Source of the DNA: Pseudomonas oryzihabitans
GTDB taxonomy: Bacteria; Pseudomonadota; Gammaproteobacteria; Pseudomonadales; Pseudomonadaceae
Length of the DNA: 64,000 bases
Assembly (NCBI RefSeq): GCF_007665395.1
Contig: NZ_VDND01000014.1
Span: 37,241 to 101,240, forward strand
Direction: 5' to 3'
Shown one piece after another: positions 1-7,980 of the stretch (the first letter of the stretch is position 1; each line of letters starts with the position of its first letter). Below the pieces are notes generated by a model. The model was not told where the DNA came from. It made no database searches and was given only the letters and a program-made list of their open reading frames with translations. The position numbers were made by a program, and so were the translations under genes.

Positions 1-73
1 TTACGGGTTACGGGTTACGGGTTACGGGTTACGGGTTACGGGTTACGGGTTACGGGTTACGGGTTACGGGTTA
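1..73. repeat. TTACGGG heptamer tandem array
   Basis: Ten perfect head-to-tail copies of the 7-base unit TTACGGG fill positions 1-70, followed by TTA. The array begins at the window edge, so the true copy number is unknown and may be larger. The unit looks like a telomeric repeat but sits in ordinary bacterial chromosome. A 7-bp unit can change copy number by slippage. No reading frame of a recognised gene crosses it within the window. Confidence 0.9.
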
Positions 74-75
74 TT

Positions 76-581
76 CAACCAACACTTTCAGGCTAGCGAA
101 TCGCCCCGTTCAGCAGGGCGAGTGCCAGTGTCTTGGAGCGGGTCGAGCCGCAGGAATGCGGCGAGAGGTCCAGTGGGCCATGGACGGCCCATCTGGACCG
201 ACCCCGGAACGGCGCTGGCGTGAGCGAAACGTAGCGTAGCGAAGTAATAGCCGTAGGCTGGCCCGAAGGGCGAGCAACGCAAGTTACCCGCAGCGCAGGG
301 CCGGATGGTCGGGGCAAGCGTTTTTGGTTACTTTTGTTCGGGACGCGTAGTCCGGGGCGCGCAGCCGCGACTGGCAAAAGTGACTCGCCCGGGTGGGCGA
401 AACAAAAACCTTCAAAGCACTCGATAACCAGCCCAGGAACCCACAACACCCAAGGTGCAAAGTGGCGCCCTGCAACGTTGGGCTTCGCTAACGCTCAACC
501 CAACCTACGCCCGCCCAAAACAACGACGCCCACCAGATCACTCCAGCGGGCGCCATTCAAGGGGGCGACTGAGGGGCGTAC
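76..581. other. Non-coding repeat-rich region downstream of pcaC
   Basis: About 500 bases with no gene I can support; the short reading frames here overlap each other and have no family features. It contains an imperfect inverted repeat near 318-413: a TTTTTGGTTACTTTTG-type arm and a CAAAAGTGACTCGCC...ACAAAAACC-type arm. It also holds one right-hand half (477-508) of the palindromic repeat family that forms the array at 7981-8493. I read it as accumulated extragenic repeats between pcaC and whatever lies to the left. Confidence 0.6.
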
Positions 582-977
582 TCACCCCTCCAACGACTCC
601 ACCCCCAACTCATCCCACACCGCCTCCGCCAGATGGAAGGTGGCATTGGCCGCCGGAATGCCACAGTAGATGGCGCTCTGCATGATCAGCTCCTTGAGCT
701 CCTCCCGCGTCACCCCGTTGTTGCGCGCGGCGCGCAGGTGCAGGCGCAGTTCGCCCTCGCGGTTCATGCCGATCAGCATGGCGATGGTGATCAGGCTGCG
801 GGTGTGCCGTGGCAGGCCTGGGCGGGTCCAGATGTCGCCCCAGGCGTGGCGGGTGATCATCTCCTGGAATTCTTCGTTGAAGGGCGTCAGCTTTTCCAGG
901 CTGCGGTCGACGTGGGCATCGCCCAGCACCGCGCGGCGGACCTGCATGCCGGCCTCGTAACGTTCTCTTTCGTCCAC
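582..977 (-). CDS. pcaC: 4-carboxymuconolactone decarboxylase
   Basis: Catalyses decarboxylation of 4-carboxymuconolactone to beta-ketoadipate enol-lactone in cytosolic protocatechuate degradation. The 131-residue protein has the usual length of the free-standing PcaC family and the carboxymuconolactone-decarboxylase core around residues 50-115, with the helical stretch containing LRLHLRAARNNGVTREEL. It is not fused to PcaD, unlike the PcaL arrangement in actinobacteria. It is the last gene of the minus-strand run pcaIJFTBDC and starts 11 bases after the pcaD stop, so it is almost certainly co-transcribed. No strong terminator is visible downstream. Confidence 0.95.
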   Translation of the reverse strand: MDERERYEAGMQVRRAVLGDAHVDRSLEKLTPFNEEFQEMITRHAWGDIWTRPGLPRHTRSLITIAMLIGMNREGELRLHLRAARNNGVTREELKELIMQSAIYCGIPAANATFHLAEAVWDELGVESLEG

Positions 978-988
978 GATCGACTCCT

Positions 989-1777
989 TTAGGCGCTGAG
1001 GAAGGCCAGCACGCGCTGGGTGAAGGCGTCGCCCATCTGCACGTTGGACAGGTGGGCGGCGGGGAACTCGACGTACTCGGCGCCGGGGATGCGCTCCTGC
1101 AGGAAGCGGCCGTCGGCGGGGGTGGTCACGGCGTCGTGGGTGCCGGCGACGATCAGCGTCGGGGCACGGATGGCATCCAGCACCTCGCGGAAGTCGGCGT
1201 CACGCACCGCCGCGCAGTTGGCCGCATAGCCCTGGGGAGAGGTATTGGCGAGCATGGCGACGATGCGGTCGACCTTCTGCGGTTCGGCACTGGCGAAGTC
1301 GGGGGTGAACCAGCGACCGATGGAGGCGTCGCGCAGGTCGCGCATGGCCTGCTCGCCGCCGGCTTCGACGGTCTGGATGCGGGTGTTCCACACCTCGGGG
1401 GTACCGATCTTGGCGCCGGTGTTGCACAGCACCAGGCGGGTGACCCGCTCGGGAGCGTTGATGCCCAGCCACTGGCCGATGGAGCCACCCATGGACAGGC
1501 CGCAGAAGGCGAATTGCTCGATACCCAGGGCATCGGCCAGGGCCAGGACATCGCGGCCGTTCTGGTCCATGCGATAGGGGCCGGGCGTCACCAGGGAAGC
1601 GCCGTGGCCGCGGGTGTCGTAGCGCAGCAGGCGGAATCTCTCGCTGAAGGCCGCGGCCTGGTCATCCCACATGGCCAGGTTGGTGCCCAGGGAGTTGGAC
1701 AGGATCAGCACCGGAGCGCCCTCGAGGCCCTCCAGCCGGTAATTCAGGTCGCCATCGGCGAGACGTACGCTGGGCAT
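989..1777 (-). CDS. pcaD: 3-oxoadipate enol-lactonase
   Basis: Alpha/beta-hydrolase that opens beta-ketoadipate enol-lactone to beta-ketoadipate, the point where the protocatechuate and catechol branches merge. I chose the ATG at 1777 (262 residues, the usual PcaD length). It has an AGAGGA ribosome site 7 bases upstream; the in-frame ATG 10 codons further up would overlap pcaB. The nucleophile motif GLSMGG places Ser at about residue 95. The expected acid and base lie in GTHDAVTTP (near 213) and AAHLSN (near 240). It sits between pcaB and pcaC in the same transcription unit. Confidence 0.95.
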   Translation of the reverse strand: MPSVRLADGDLNYRLEGLEGAPVLILSNSLGTNLAMWDDQAAAFSERFRLLRYDTRGHGASLVTPGPYRMDQNGRDVLALADALGIEQFAFCGLSMGGSIGQWLGINAPERVTRLVLCNTGAKIGTPEVWNTRIQTVEAGGEQAMRDLRDASIGRWFTPDFASAEPQKVDRIVAMLANTSPQGYAANCAAVRDADFREVLDAIRAPTLIVAGTHDAVTTPADGRFLQERIPGAEYVEFPAAHLSNVQMGDAFTQRVLAFLSA

Positions 1778-1793
1778 CAGGCAGTCCTCTGGT

Positions 1794-3152
1794 TTAGGAA
1801 TGGGCAAGCAGGGAGCGGTGTTCGGCCAGGGCGCGGGCCACCCAGGCCCGGGCCTGGCCGTGGTAATGGGCGGGGTCCAGCAGGCGATCCAGCTCGACGC
1901 TGGAGAGTTCGGCGGTGACCTCGGGGGTATCGCCGAGCACCAGACGCAGATGGCGACCCTCCTGGACAGCGCGCTTGCAGCTCTGCTCCACCAGGTGGTG
2001 GGCGGCCTCGCGACCCAGGCGGCCGGCCAGGGCGATGCTCACCGCCTCGGCCAGCACCAGCCCGTGAGTCAGTTCCAGATTGGCCTGCATGCGCGCGGCA
2101 TCGACCTCCAGCCCGGTGACGATGGTCTGTGCCTGCTGCAGGGCACCGGAGACCAGGCAGAACAGCTCCGGCAGGGTTTCCCACTCGGCGTGCCAGAGTC
2201 CCAGGCTGCGCTCGTGCTCCTGGGGCATGGCGGAAAACAGCGTGCTGACCAGTCCCGGCGCGCGGGTGGCAGCGGCGATCAGCACCGCGGCGCCGACCGG
2301 ATTGCGCTTGTGCGGCATGGTGGACGATCCCCCCTTGCCCGGCGCCGAGGGCTCGAACACCTCGGCGGCCTCGGTCTGCATCAGCAGCGACAGATCGCGC
2401 CCCAGCTTGCCCAGGCTGCCGGCCACCAGGCCGAGCCAGGCGCCGACCTCGACGAGACGGTCGCGCTGGGTATGCCAGGGCTGCTCCGGCAGGCTCAGCT
2501 GCAGCTCGTGAGCCAAGGCCTCGGCCACCGGCAGGGCCTGCTCGCCCAGGGCAGCCAGGCTGCCGGAGGCGCCACCGAACTGCAGCACCAGCACCCGCGG
2601 CCGCAACTCGGCCAGGCGCTGGCGCTGCCGGGTGATGGCGCCCAGTACCCCGGCCAGCTTCATGCCCAGGGTCACCGGCGTTGCGTGTTGCAGCCAGGTA
2701 CGGCCGGCCAGCACGGTGCCGGCATGGCGCTCGGCCTGGGCCGCGAGGGCCTCGGCCAGGGCCGCCAGGTCGGCATCCAGGAGATCCAGCGCCTGGCGAA
2801 TCTGCAATACCAGGCCACTGTCCATGGCGTCCTGGCTGGTGGCGCCGCGGTGCACATGGCGTTCGGCCTCGGGGTCCTGGCCGGCGATCTGCCGGCCCAG
2901 GGCCTTGACCAGGGGAATGGCGGAATTGCCGGCGCTGACCACCGCCCGGGCCAGTTCGGCGGCGTCATACAGCTCGGCGCGGCAGGCGGCGGCGATGGGC
3001 GCCACCGCCGTCTGGGGGATCACCCCCACCGCCGCCTCGGCACGGGCCAGGGCCGCCTCGAAGTCCAGCATGCCCTGCAGTCGACCCCGATCGCAGAACA
3101 CCTCACGCATGGCGGCGTTGGTGAAGTAGGCGTCGAACAGCAGATTGGACAT
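1794..3152 (-). CDS. pcaB: 3-carboxy-cis,cis-muconate cycloisomerase
   Basis: Cyclises 3-carboxy-cis,cis-muconate to 4-carboxymuconolactone. The 452-residue protein belongs to the fumarase/aspartase superfamily and shows the superfamily signature GSSTMPHKRNP at residues 275-285. The early HRGATSQDAMDSG motif (101-113) is also typical. An AAGGAGT ribosome site precedes the ATG. It begins 15 bases after the pcaT stop and ends 16 bases before the pcaD start. The order B-D-C matches the usual pseudomonad arrangement, though protocatechuate dioxygenase (pcaGH), which makes its substrate, is not in the window. Confidence 0.95.
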   Translation of the reverse strand: MSNLLFDAYFTNAAMREVFCDRGRLQGMLDFEAALARAEAAVGVIPQTAVAPIAAACRAELYDAAELARAVVSAGNSAIPLVKALGRQIAGQDPEAERHVHRGATSQDAMDSGLVLQIRQALDLLDADLAALAEALAAQAERHAGTVLAGRTWLQHATPVTLGMKLAGVLGAITRQRQRLAELRPRVLVLQFGGASGSLAALGEQALPVAEALAHELQLSLPEQPWHTQRDRLVEVGAWLGLVAGSLGKLGRDLSLLMQTEAAEVFEPSAPGKGGSSTMPHKRNPVGAAVLIAAATRAPGLVSTLFSAMPQEHERSLGLWHAEWETLPELFCLVSGALQQAQTIVTGLEVDAARMQANLELTHGLVLAEAVSIALAGRLGREAAHHLVEQSCKRAVQEGRHLRLVLGDTPEVTAELSSVELDRLLDPAHYHGQARAWVARALAEHRSLLAHS

Positions 3153-3167
3153 GGGGACTCCTTGGAC

Positions 3168-4460
3168 TTAGTGGTCGTGATGCAGGTAGGCAGCCTGTCG
3201 CGGCAGCCGCAGGCTGACCAGGAAGGCTACCGCCAGCATCACCGAGACGTAGATGTAGAAGACTTCCTCGTGCCCCTGGGTCTTGAAGCTCAGGGCGACG
3301 AACTCCGCCGAGCCGCCGAAGACCGCGTTGGCCACCGCATAGGACAGGCCCACGCCCAGGGCGCGCACCTCGGGCGGGAACATCTCCGCCTTCACCAGGC
3401 CGCTGATGGAGGTGTAGAGGCTGATGATGGCCATGGCCAGGCAGATCAGCAGGAAGGCCACGAAGGGACTCTGGACGCTGGCCAGCGCCGTGAGGATCGG
3501 CCAGGTGCAGACCGTGCCCAGGCCACCGAACAGCAGCATGGAGGCACGGCGACCGATGCGGTCGGAGAGCATGCCGAACAGTGGCTGCATCAGCATGAAC
3601 ACCAGCAGGGCACAGGTCATCACGGCACTGGCGGTCTTGGCGTCCATGCCGCTGGTGTTGACCAGGTACTTCTGCATGTAGGTGGTGAAGGTATAGAAGA
3701 TCAGCGAACCGCCGGCGGTGTAGCCGAGTACGGTGAAGAAGGCCGCCTTGTGGTTCCTGAACAGCCCGCTCAGGGTGCCGGCTTCCTTGTTGGCGCGGGT
3801 CTCGGCGGTGGTGGTTTCTTCCAGCGAGCGACGCAGGAACAGCGAGATCACCGCGGCGACGGCGCCGACCACGAAGGGAATCCGCCAGCCCCAGGCGCGC
3901 AGGTCGGCGTCGCTGAGCACCTGCTGCAGGATCACCACCACCAGCACTGCCAGCAACTGGCCGCCGATCAGGGTAACGTACTGGAAGGAGGCGAAGAAGC
4001 CGCGCTGGCCGCGCAGGGCCACCTCGCTCATGTAGGTGGCGGTGGTGCCGTATTCACCGCCGACCGAGATGCCCTGCAGCAGTCGCGCGAGCAGCAGCAG
4101 GGCCGGCGCCGCGACGCCGATGCTGGCGTAGGTGGGCAGGCAGGCGATGGCCAGGGAGCCGGCGCCCATCATCAAGATGGAGATGACCATGGAGGTGCGC
4201 CGGCCGTACTTGTCGGCGATGCGCCCGAAAATCCAGCCACCCAGGGGCCGCATCAGGAAGCCCGCGGCGAACACCCCGGCGGTGCTCAGCAACTGGACGG
4301 TGGGATCGCTCTTGGGAAAGAAGGCGGCGGCGAAGTAGATGGAGCAGAAGGCGTAGACGTAGAAGTCGAACCATTCCACCAGGTTGCCGGACGAGGCGCC
4401 AACGATGGCGAAGATGCGCTTCTTGCGCTCCTCGAAGCTGTAGTGCGGGTGAGTGCTCAT
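3168..4460 (-). CDS. pcaT: MFS dicarboxylate/beta-ketoadipate transporter, PcaT-like
   Basis: Inner-membrane proton symporter of the metabolite:H+ symporter branch (KgtP/ShiA/PcaT group) of the major facilitator superfamily. It has 430 residues, about 12 membrane segments, the early NLVEWFDFYVYAF motif and the loop GRIADKYGRRTSM (about residues 79-91). Its position between pcaF and pcaB is that of pcaT, which in Pseudomonas putida takes up beta-ketoadipate. The substrate here is inferred from context. AAGGA lies 8 bases before the ATG. A 235-base gap containing a palindromic element separates it from pcaF, so pcaTBDC may be partly uncoupled from pcaIJF. Confidence 0.85.
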   Translation of the reverse strand: MSTHPHYSFEERKKRIFAIVGASSGNLVEWFDFYVYAFCSIYFAAAFFPKSDPTVQLLSTAGVFAAGFLMRPLGGWIFGRIADKYGRRTSMVISILMMGAGSLAIACLPTYASIGVAAPALLLLARLLQGISVGGEYGTTATYMSEVALRGQRGFFASFQYVTLIGGQLLAVLVVVILQQVLSDADLRAWGWRIPFVVGAVAAVISLFLRRSLEETTTAETRANKEAGTLSGLFRNHKAAFFTVLGYTAGGSLIFYTFTTYMQKYLVNTSGMDAKTASAVMTCALLVFMLMQPLFGMLSDRIGRRASMLLFGGLGTVCTWPILTALASVQSPFVAFLLICLAMAIISLYTSISGLVKAEMFPPEVRALGVGLSYAVANAVFGGSAEFVALSFKTQGHEEVFYIYVSVMLAVAFLVSLRLPRQAAYLHHDH

Positions 4461-4611
4461 GGAGATCCTTAATTATAGGTATGGATGGACGAGAGACAGC
4501 CTACCGCCATCGGACCAGGAGAGACACACGCGGTTACAGGGGGGTGTGGGCATGGGGTGGATGAGGTTCGGGTGATTTGCTCGAACACGGGCTCTACGAT
4601 CAGCTCTGGCC

Positions 4612-4676
4612 ATCGCGGCCATGGGCCGCTCCTACAGGTACATCGAGCTTTCGTAGGAGCGGCCCATGGCCGCGAT
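4612..4676. repeat. REP-type palindrome (REPIN-like) between pcaF and pcaT
   Basis: Two perfectly complementary 24-base arms (4612-4635 and 4653-4676) surround a 17-base loop. The arm core GTAGGAGCGGCC is the familiar head of pseudomonad REP sequences. In RNA the hairpin would lie in the pcaF-pcaT gap and could stabilise or attenuate the transcript. The rest of the 4461-4695 gap shows nothing else I recognise. Confidence 0.85.
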
Positions 4677-4695
4677 CAAACCGGAACATAAAAAA

Positions 4696-5910
4696 CTAGA
4701 TCGAATCCACCCGCTCCACCGCCAGCGCCAGCCCCTGGCCGACGCCCACGCACATGGTGGCGAGCCCCAGGCGGCCGCCGGTCTTCTCCAGGTGGTGCAC
4801 CGCGGTGAGCACCAGGCGGTTACCGCTCATGCCCAGGGGATGGCCCAGGGCGATGGCGCCGCCGTTGGGATTGACCTTGGGACTGTCGTCGGCCACGCCC
4901 AGCTCGCGCAGGACTGCCAGGCCCTGGGCGGCGAAGGCTTCGTTGAGTTCGATGACGTCGAAGGCGTCGATGGAGAGGTCCAGGTGCTTGAGCAGCTTGC
5001 GCACCGCCGGGGTCGGGCCGACGCCCATGATGCGCGGCGCCACGCCACCGCTGGCCATGCCAAGCACCTTGGCGCGCGGGGTCAGGCCATGTTTCTTCAC
5101 GGCCTCCGCCGAGGCCAGGATGATGGCCGAGGCACCGTCGTTGAGGCCCGAGGCATTGCCGGCGGTCACGGTCTGGTCCGGGCCGTTGACCGGCTTGAGC
5201 TTGGCCAGGCCCTCGGCGGTGGTGTCCGGGCGCGGATGCTCGTCCTGGGCCACCACCACGTCGCCCTTCTTGCCCTTGATGGTCACCGGGACGATTTCCT
5301 CGGCGTAGTAACCGGACTCCTGGGCCGCGGCGGCGCGTTGCTGGCTGCGCAGGCCGAAGGCGTCCTGGTCGGCGCGGCTGACGCCATAGTCGGCGGCAAC
5401 GTTGTCCCCGGTGACCGGCATGCTGTCGACGCCATAGGCTTCCTTCAGCGCCGGATTGACGAAGCGCCAGCCCAGGGTGGTGTCTTCCAGTTTCTGGCCG
5501 CGACCGAAGGCGCTGTCGGCCTTGCCCATCACATAGGGCGCACGGGTCATGGATTCCACCCCGGCGGCGATCACCAGGTCCATCTCGCCGAGGGCGATGG
5601 CGCGGTAGGCCTGGCCCACCGCTTCCATGCCCGAGGCGCAGAGGCGATTCAGGGTCACGCCGGGTACGGTTTCCGGCAGCCCCGAGAGCAGCACCGCCAT
5701 GCGTGCCACGTTGCGATTGTCTTCGCCGGCCTGGTTGGCGCAGCCCATGAACACCTCGTCCACGGCGGACCAGTCCACCTGCGGATTGCGCTCCTGCAGC
5801 GCCTTGAGCGGGATGGCCGCCAGGTCGTCGGCCCGCACTGCGGAAAGACCGCCGTTGAGCCGGCCGATGGGCGTGCGGACGGCGTCGCAGATATAGACGG
5901 CGCGACTCAT
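4696..5910 (-). CDS. pcaF: 3-oxoadipyl-CoA thiolase
   Basis: Cleaves beta-ketoadipyl-CoA with CoA to succinyl-CoA and acetyl-CoA, the last step of the beta-ketoadipate pathway. The 404-residue protein shows the whole thiolase set: the acyl-accepting Cys91 in NRLCASGME, His357 in GGAIALGHPLG and the second catalytic Cys387 in TMCVGVGQG. It overlaps pcaJ by 4 bases, indicating translational coupling. The next gene, pcaT, is 235 bases away across a REP palindrome. The thiolase family is broad; the gene context makes PcaF specificity secure. Confidence 0.95.
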   Translation of the reverse strand: MSRAVYICDAVRTPIGRLNGGLSAVRADDLAAIPLKALQERNPQVDWSAVDEVFMGCANQAGEDNRNVARMAVLLSGLPETVPGVTLNRLCASGMEAVGQAYRAIALGEMDLVIAAGVESMTRAPYVMGKADSAFGRGQKLEDTTLGWRFVNPALKEAYGVDSMPVTGDNVAADYGVSRADQDAFGLRSQQRAAAAQESGYYAEEIVPVTIKGKKGDVVVAQDEHPRPDTTAEGLAKLKPVNGPDQTVTAGNASGLNDGASAIILASAEAVKKHGLTPRAKVLGMASGGVAPRIMGVGPTPAVRKLLKHLDLSIDAFDVIELNEAFAAQGLAVLRELGVADDSPKVNPNGGAIALGHPLGMSGNRLVLTAVHHLEKTGGRLGLATMCVGVGQGLALAVERVDSI

Positions 5911-6692
5911 TCCTCACCTCCCTTCTGGCCACCGTGAGCCGCCGCCGTGCGCGCCTGCAGATCGCGCAGGGCGTCGAGTTCGATGGCGGTGGGCGCCTCG
6001 GTGGTGGCGACCTGGTCGGCGAAGCGGATGGCCCAGCCGGTGGCGGCCACCACCTGCTCGCGGGTCACCCCGGGATGCAGGGCGGTCACCACGAATTCGT
6101 TCGTGCCGGCTTCCGGCTCCATGATGCAGAGGTCGGTGATGATGGCGGTCGGGCCCTTGCCCGGCAGGCCCAGTTGCTGGCGGTGATCACCGCCCTCGCC
6201 GAAGCCCACCGAGGTGATGAAGGCCAGCTTGTCGACGAAGCTGCGGTGCGATTGCTTGAGGATGATCAGCACCTCCTTGGCCGAGCCGGCGATCTCCGGG
6301 GCGCCGCCGGCGCCGGGCAGGCGCACCTTGGGCTGGTGGTAGTCGCCGATCACCGTGGTGTTGATGTTGCCGAAGCGGTCGACCTGGGCCGCGCCGAGGA
6401 AGCCGACGTCGATGCGCCCGCCCTGCAGCCAGTAGCGGAAGATCTCACCGGTGGGCACCACGGTGTCGGCGGTCTCGGCCAGCTCACCATCGCCGATGGA
6501 CAGGGGCAGTACCGTGGGTTTGGCGCCGATGGGGCCGGATTCGTAGATCAGCACCACGTCCGGCGCGTGGGTCAGGCGCGCGAGGTTCGCCGCGGTGGAC
6601 GGCAGGCCGATGCCGACGAAGCAGACGCTGCCATTGCCGAGGCGGCGCGCGGCGGCCACGGTCATCATTTCATTGGTGGTGAAGTCGCTCAT
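5907..6692 (-). CDS. pcaJ: 3-oxoadipate CoA-transferase, beta subunit
   Basis: Second subunit of the succinyl-CoA:3-oxoadipate CoA-transferase, which activates beta-ketoadipate. The 261-residue protein carries the catalytic glutamate motif YESGPIGA (Glu51), where the enzyme-CoA thioester forms. It lies 3 bases after pcaI and overlaps pcaF by 4 bases. Homologues act on other short keto acids, but adjacency to pcaI and pcaF points to beta-ketoadipate. Confidence 0.95.
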   Translation of the reverse strand: MSDFTTNEMMTVAAARRLGNGSVCFVGIGLPSTAANLARLTHAPDVVLIYESGPIGAKPTVLPLSIGDGELAETADTVVPTGEIFRYWLQGGRIDVGFLGAAQVDRFGNINTTVIGDYHQPKVRLPGAGGAPEIAGSAKEVLIILKQSHRSFVDKLAFITSVGFGEGGDHRQQLGLPGKGPTAIITDLCIMEPEAGTNEFVVTALHPGVTREQVVAATGWAIRFADQVATTEAPTAIELDALRDLQARTAAAHGGQKGGEE

Positions 6693-6695
6693 GAT

Positions 6696-7544
6696 TCAGG
6701 CCTCCGCAGCCAGCTTCGCCTGGAAGGCGGCGAAGTCCGCGGTACCGCGGATGTAGGTGTCGATCCACTGGGTGAAGGTATCGCGATCGCGGGCGATCGG
6801 ATCCCAGGCTTGGTAGAAGCGGTTGTCGCGCTCGTAGTAGCCGTGGGCATAGGACGGATGCGCCCCGCCCGGCACCACGCAGACGGCGCTCAGGGCCCAG
6901 GTCGGCAGCACGCAGGCATTCATCGGCGCCTGGAGGTCGTCGACGATCTCTTCCACGGTGACGATGCAGCGCTGGGCGGCCAGGGCGGCTTCCTTCTGCA
7001 CGCCGAGGATGCCCTGGATCAGCACGTTGCCCTGGCGGTCGGCCTTCTGCGCGTGGATGACGGTGACGTCGGGGCGCACGCTGGGCACCGCCGCGAGCTG
7101 CTCGCCGGTGAAGGGGCAGGCGATGAACTTGATGTCCGGATTGACCTTGGCCAGGTCCGAGCCCTGGTAGCCCCGCAGCACGGCGAACGGCAGGTTGGAG
7201 GCGCCGGCGACATAGGCATTGGCCAGGGCCGCGTGGCTGTGCTCGGAAATCTCCAGCTTGTGCGGCCAGCCCTTCTCCACCGCATCGCGCAGCCGGTGCA
7301 GCGAGCCGACGCCGGGGTTGCCACCCCAGGAGAAGATCAGCCGCTTGGCACAGCCGGCGCCGATCAGCAGGTCGTAGACCAGGTCGGGGGTCATGCGCAC
7401 CAGGGTCAGATCACGCCGGTTCTGGCGGATCAACTCGTGGGCGGCGGCGGTCGGGATGAGATGGGTGAAGCCTTCGAGGGCGACGGTCTCGCCATCGTGG
7501 ACGAAGCGCTGGATGGCTTCGCTCAGGGACAGGATCTGGGCCAT
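6696..7544 (-). CDS. pcaI: 3-oxoadipate CoA-transferase, alpha subunit
   Basis: First subunit of the beta-ketoadipate CoA-transferase, 282 residues, a class I CoA-transferase alpha chain with the early GETVALEGFTHLIPTAAAHEL region. It is the promoter-proximal gene of the minus-strand pca run. The leader has no strong ribosome site; AACAAAGA (minus strand, 7561-7568) lies 16 bases before the ATG and is one mismatch away from the Hfq/Crc consensus AANAANAA. A paired palindromic operator is found at 7630-7662. Regulation by PcaR with beta-ketoadipate is established for pcaIJ in Pseudomonas putida and is inferred here. Confidence 0.95.
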   Translation of the reverse strand: MAQILSLSEAIQRFVHDGETVALEGFTHLIPTAAAHELIRQNRRDLTLVRMTPDLVYDLLIGAGCAKRLIFSWGGNPGVGSLHRLRDAVEKGWPHKLEISEHSHAALANAYVAGASNLPFAVLRGYQGSDLAKVNPDIKFIACPFTGEQLAAVPSVRPDVTVIHAQKADRQGNVLIQGILGVQKEAALAAQRCIVTVEEIVDDLQAPMNACVLPTWALSAVCVVPGGAHPSYAHGYYERDNRFYQAWDPIARDRDTFTQWIDTYIRGTADFAAFQAKLAAEA

Positions 7545-7629
7545 GGATTGTCGACTCGCGTCTTTGTTATCGGCGCCGCCCGGTGCGGCGGTCTGGGGTC
7601 AGACTACAAAGCCCCGACGCCTCGGACAA

Positions 7630-7662
7630 TCCGATAATCGACTAACAGTTCGATTATCGAAC
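7630..7662 (-). promoter_or_regulatory. Paired PcaR-type operator upstream of pcaI
   Basis: Two CGATAATCG/CGATTATCG cores (7632-7640 and 7651-7659) lie exactly 19 bases apart. The second is embedded in the 15-base near-palindrome GTTCGATTATCGAAC. The same 19-base spacing recurs upstream of pcaK and pcaR. PcaR is known to bind the -35 and -10 regions of the pcaIJ promoter in Pseudomonas putida at closely similar sequences, so PcaR is the likely ligand. The pair is 86-118 bases before the pcaI start. Confidence 0.8.
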
Positions 7663-7750
7663 GACATTGCTCAGCAGGCTATCGACCACAGTAGCGCGCG
7701 ATGGGTCGCGGCAACGGCTACACTGCGCCACCCGTGACAGGAACCGACAG

Positions 7751-7972
7751 ATGCCCGACAAAGCCCGCCCCGCCCTCGAAGGCGTCACCCTCGAAGCCCT
7801 GCTCACCCGCCTGGTGGACCATCACGGCTGGGAAGAACTCGGTCGCCGCATCCCGCTGCGCTGCTTCACCCACGAACCCAGCCTCAAATCCAGCCTGACC
7901 TTCCTGCGCCGCACGCCCTGGGCACGGGAAAAGGTTGAGCAACTCTACCGGCGATTGCCGAAGCAGGGTTGA
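7751..7972 (+). CDS. VF530-family small DNA-binding protein (DUF2132)
   Basis: A 73-residue protein starting MPDKARPALEGVTLE and containing the VF530 family hallmarks LVDHHGWEELG, then IPLRCFTHEPSLKSSLTFLRRTPWAR, then a C-terminal helix VEQLYRRL. Homologues are short, widespread in gammaproteobacteria and annotated as DNA-binding from a structural-genomics structure; no cellular role is known to me. I chose the ATG at 7751 because upstream codons in the same frame do not resemble the family. It reads away from pcaI and shares the 7545-7750 region with that promoter. Confidence 0.75.
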   Translation: MPDKARPALEGVTLEALLTRLVDHHGWEELGRRIPLRCFTHEPSLKSSLTFLRRTPWAREKVEQLYRRLPKQG

Positions 7973-7980
7973 GGCCGGAC

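Noticed and set aside
1800..4472. An 890-codon open frame on the plus strand across pcaB and pcaT
   Set aside because: It is the antisense shadow of two well-supported genes; its Gly/Gln/His-rich composition is what reversed GC-rich codons give, and it shows no domain.
4461..4695. A small gene on the plus strand between pcaT and pcaF
   Set aside because: The frame runs into the REP palindrome and has no recognisable product.
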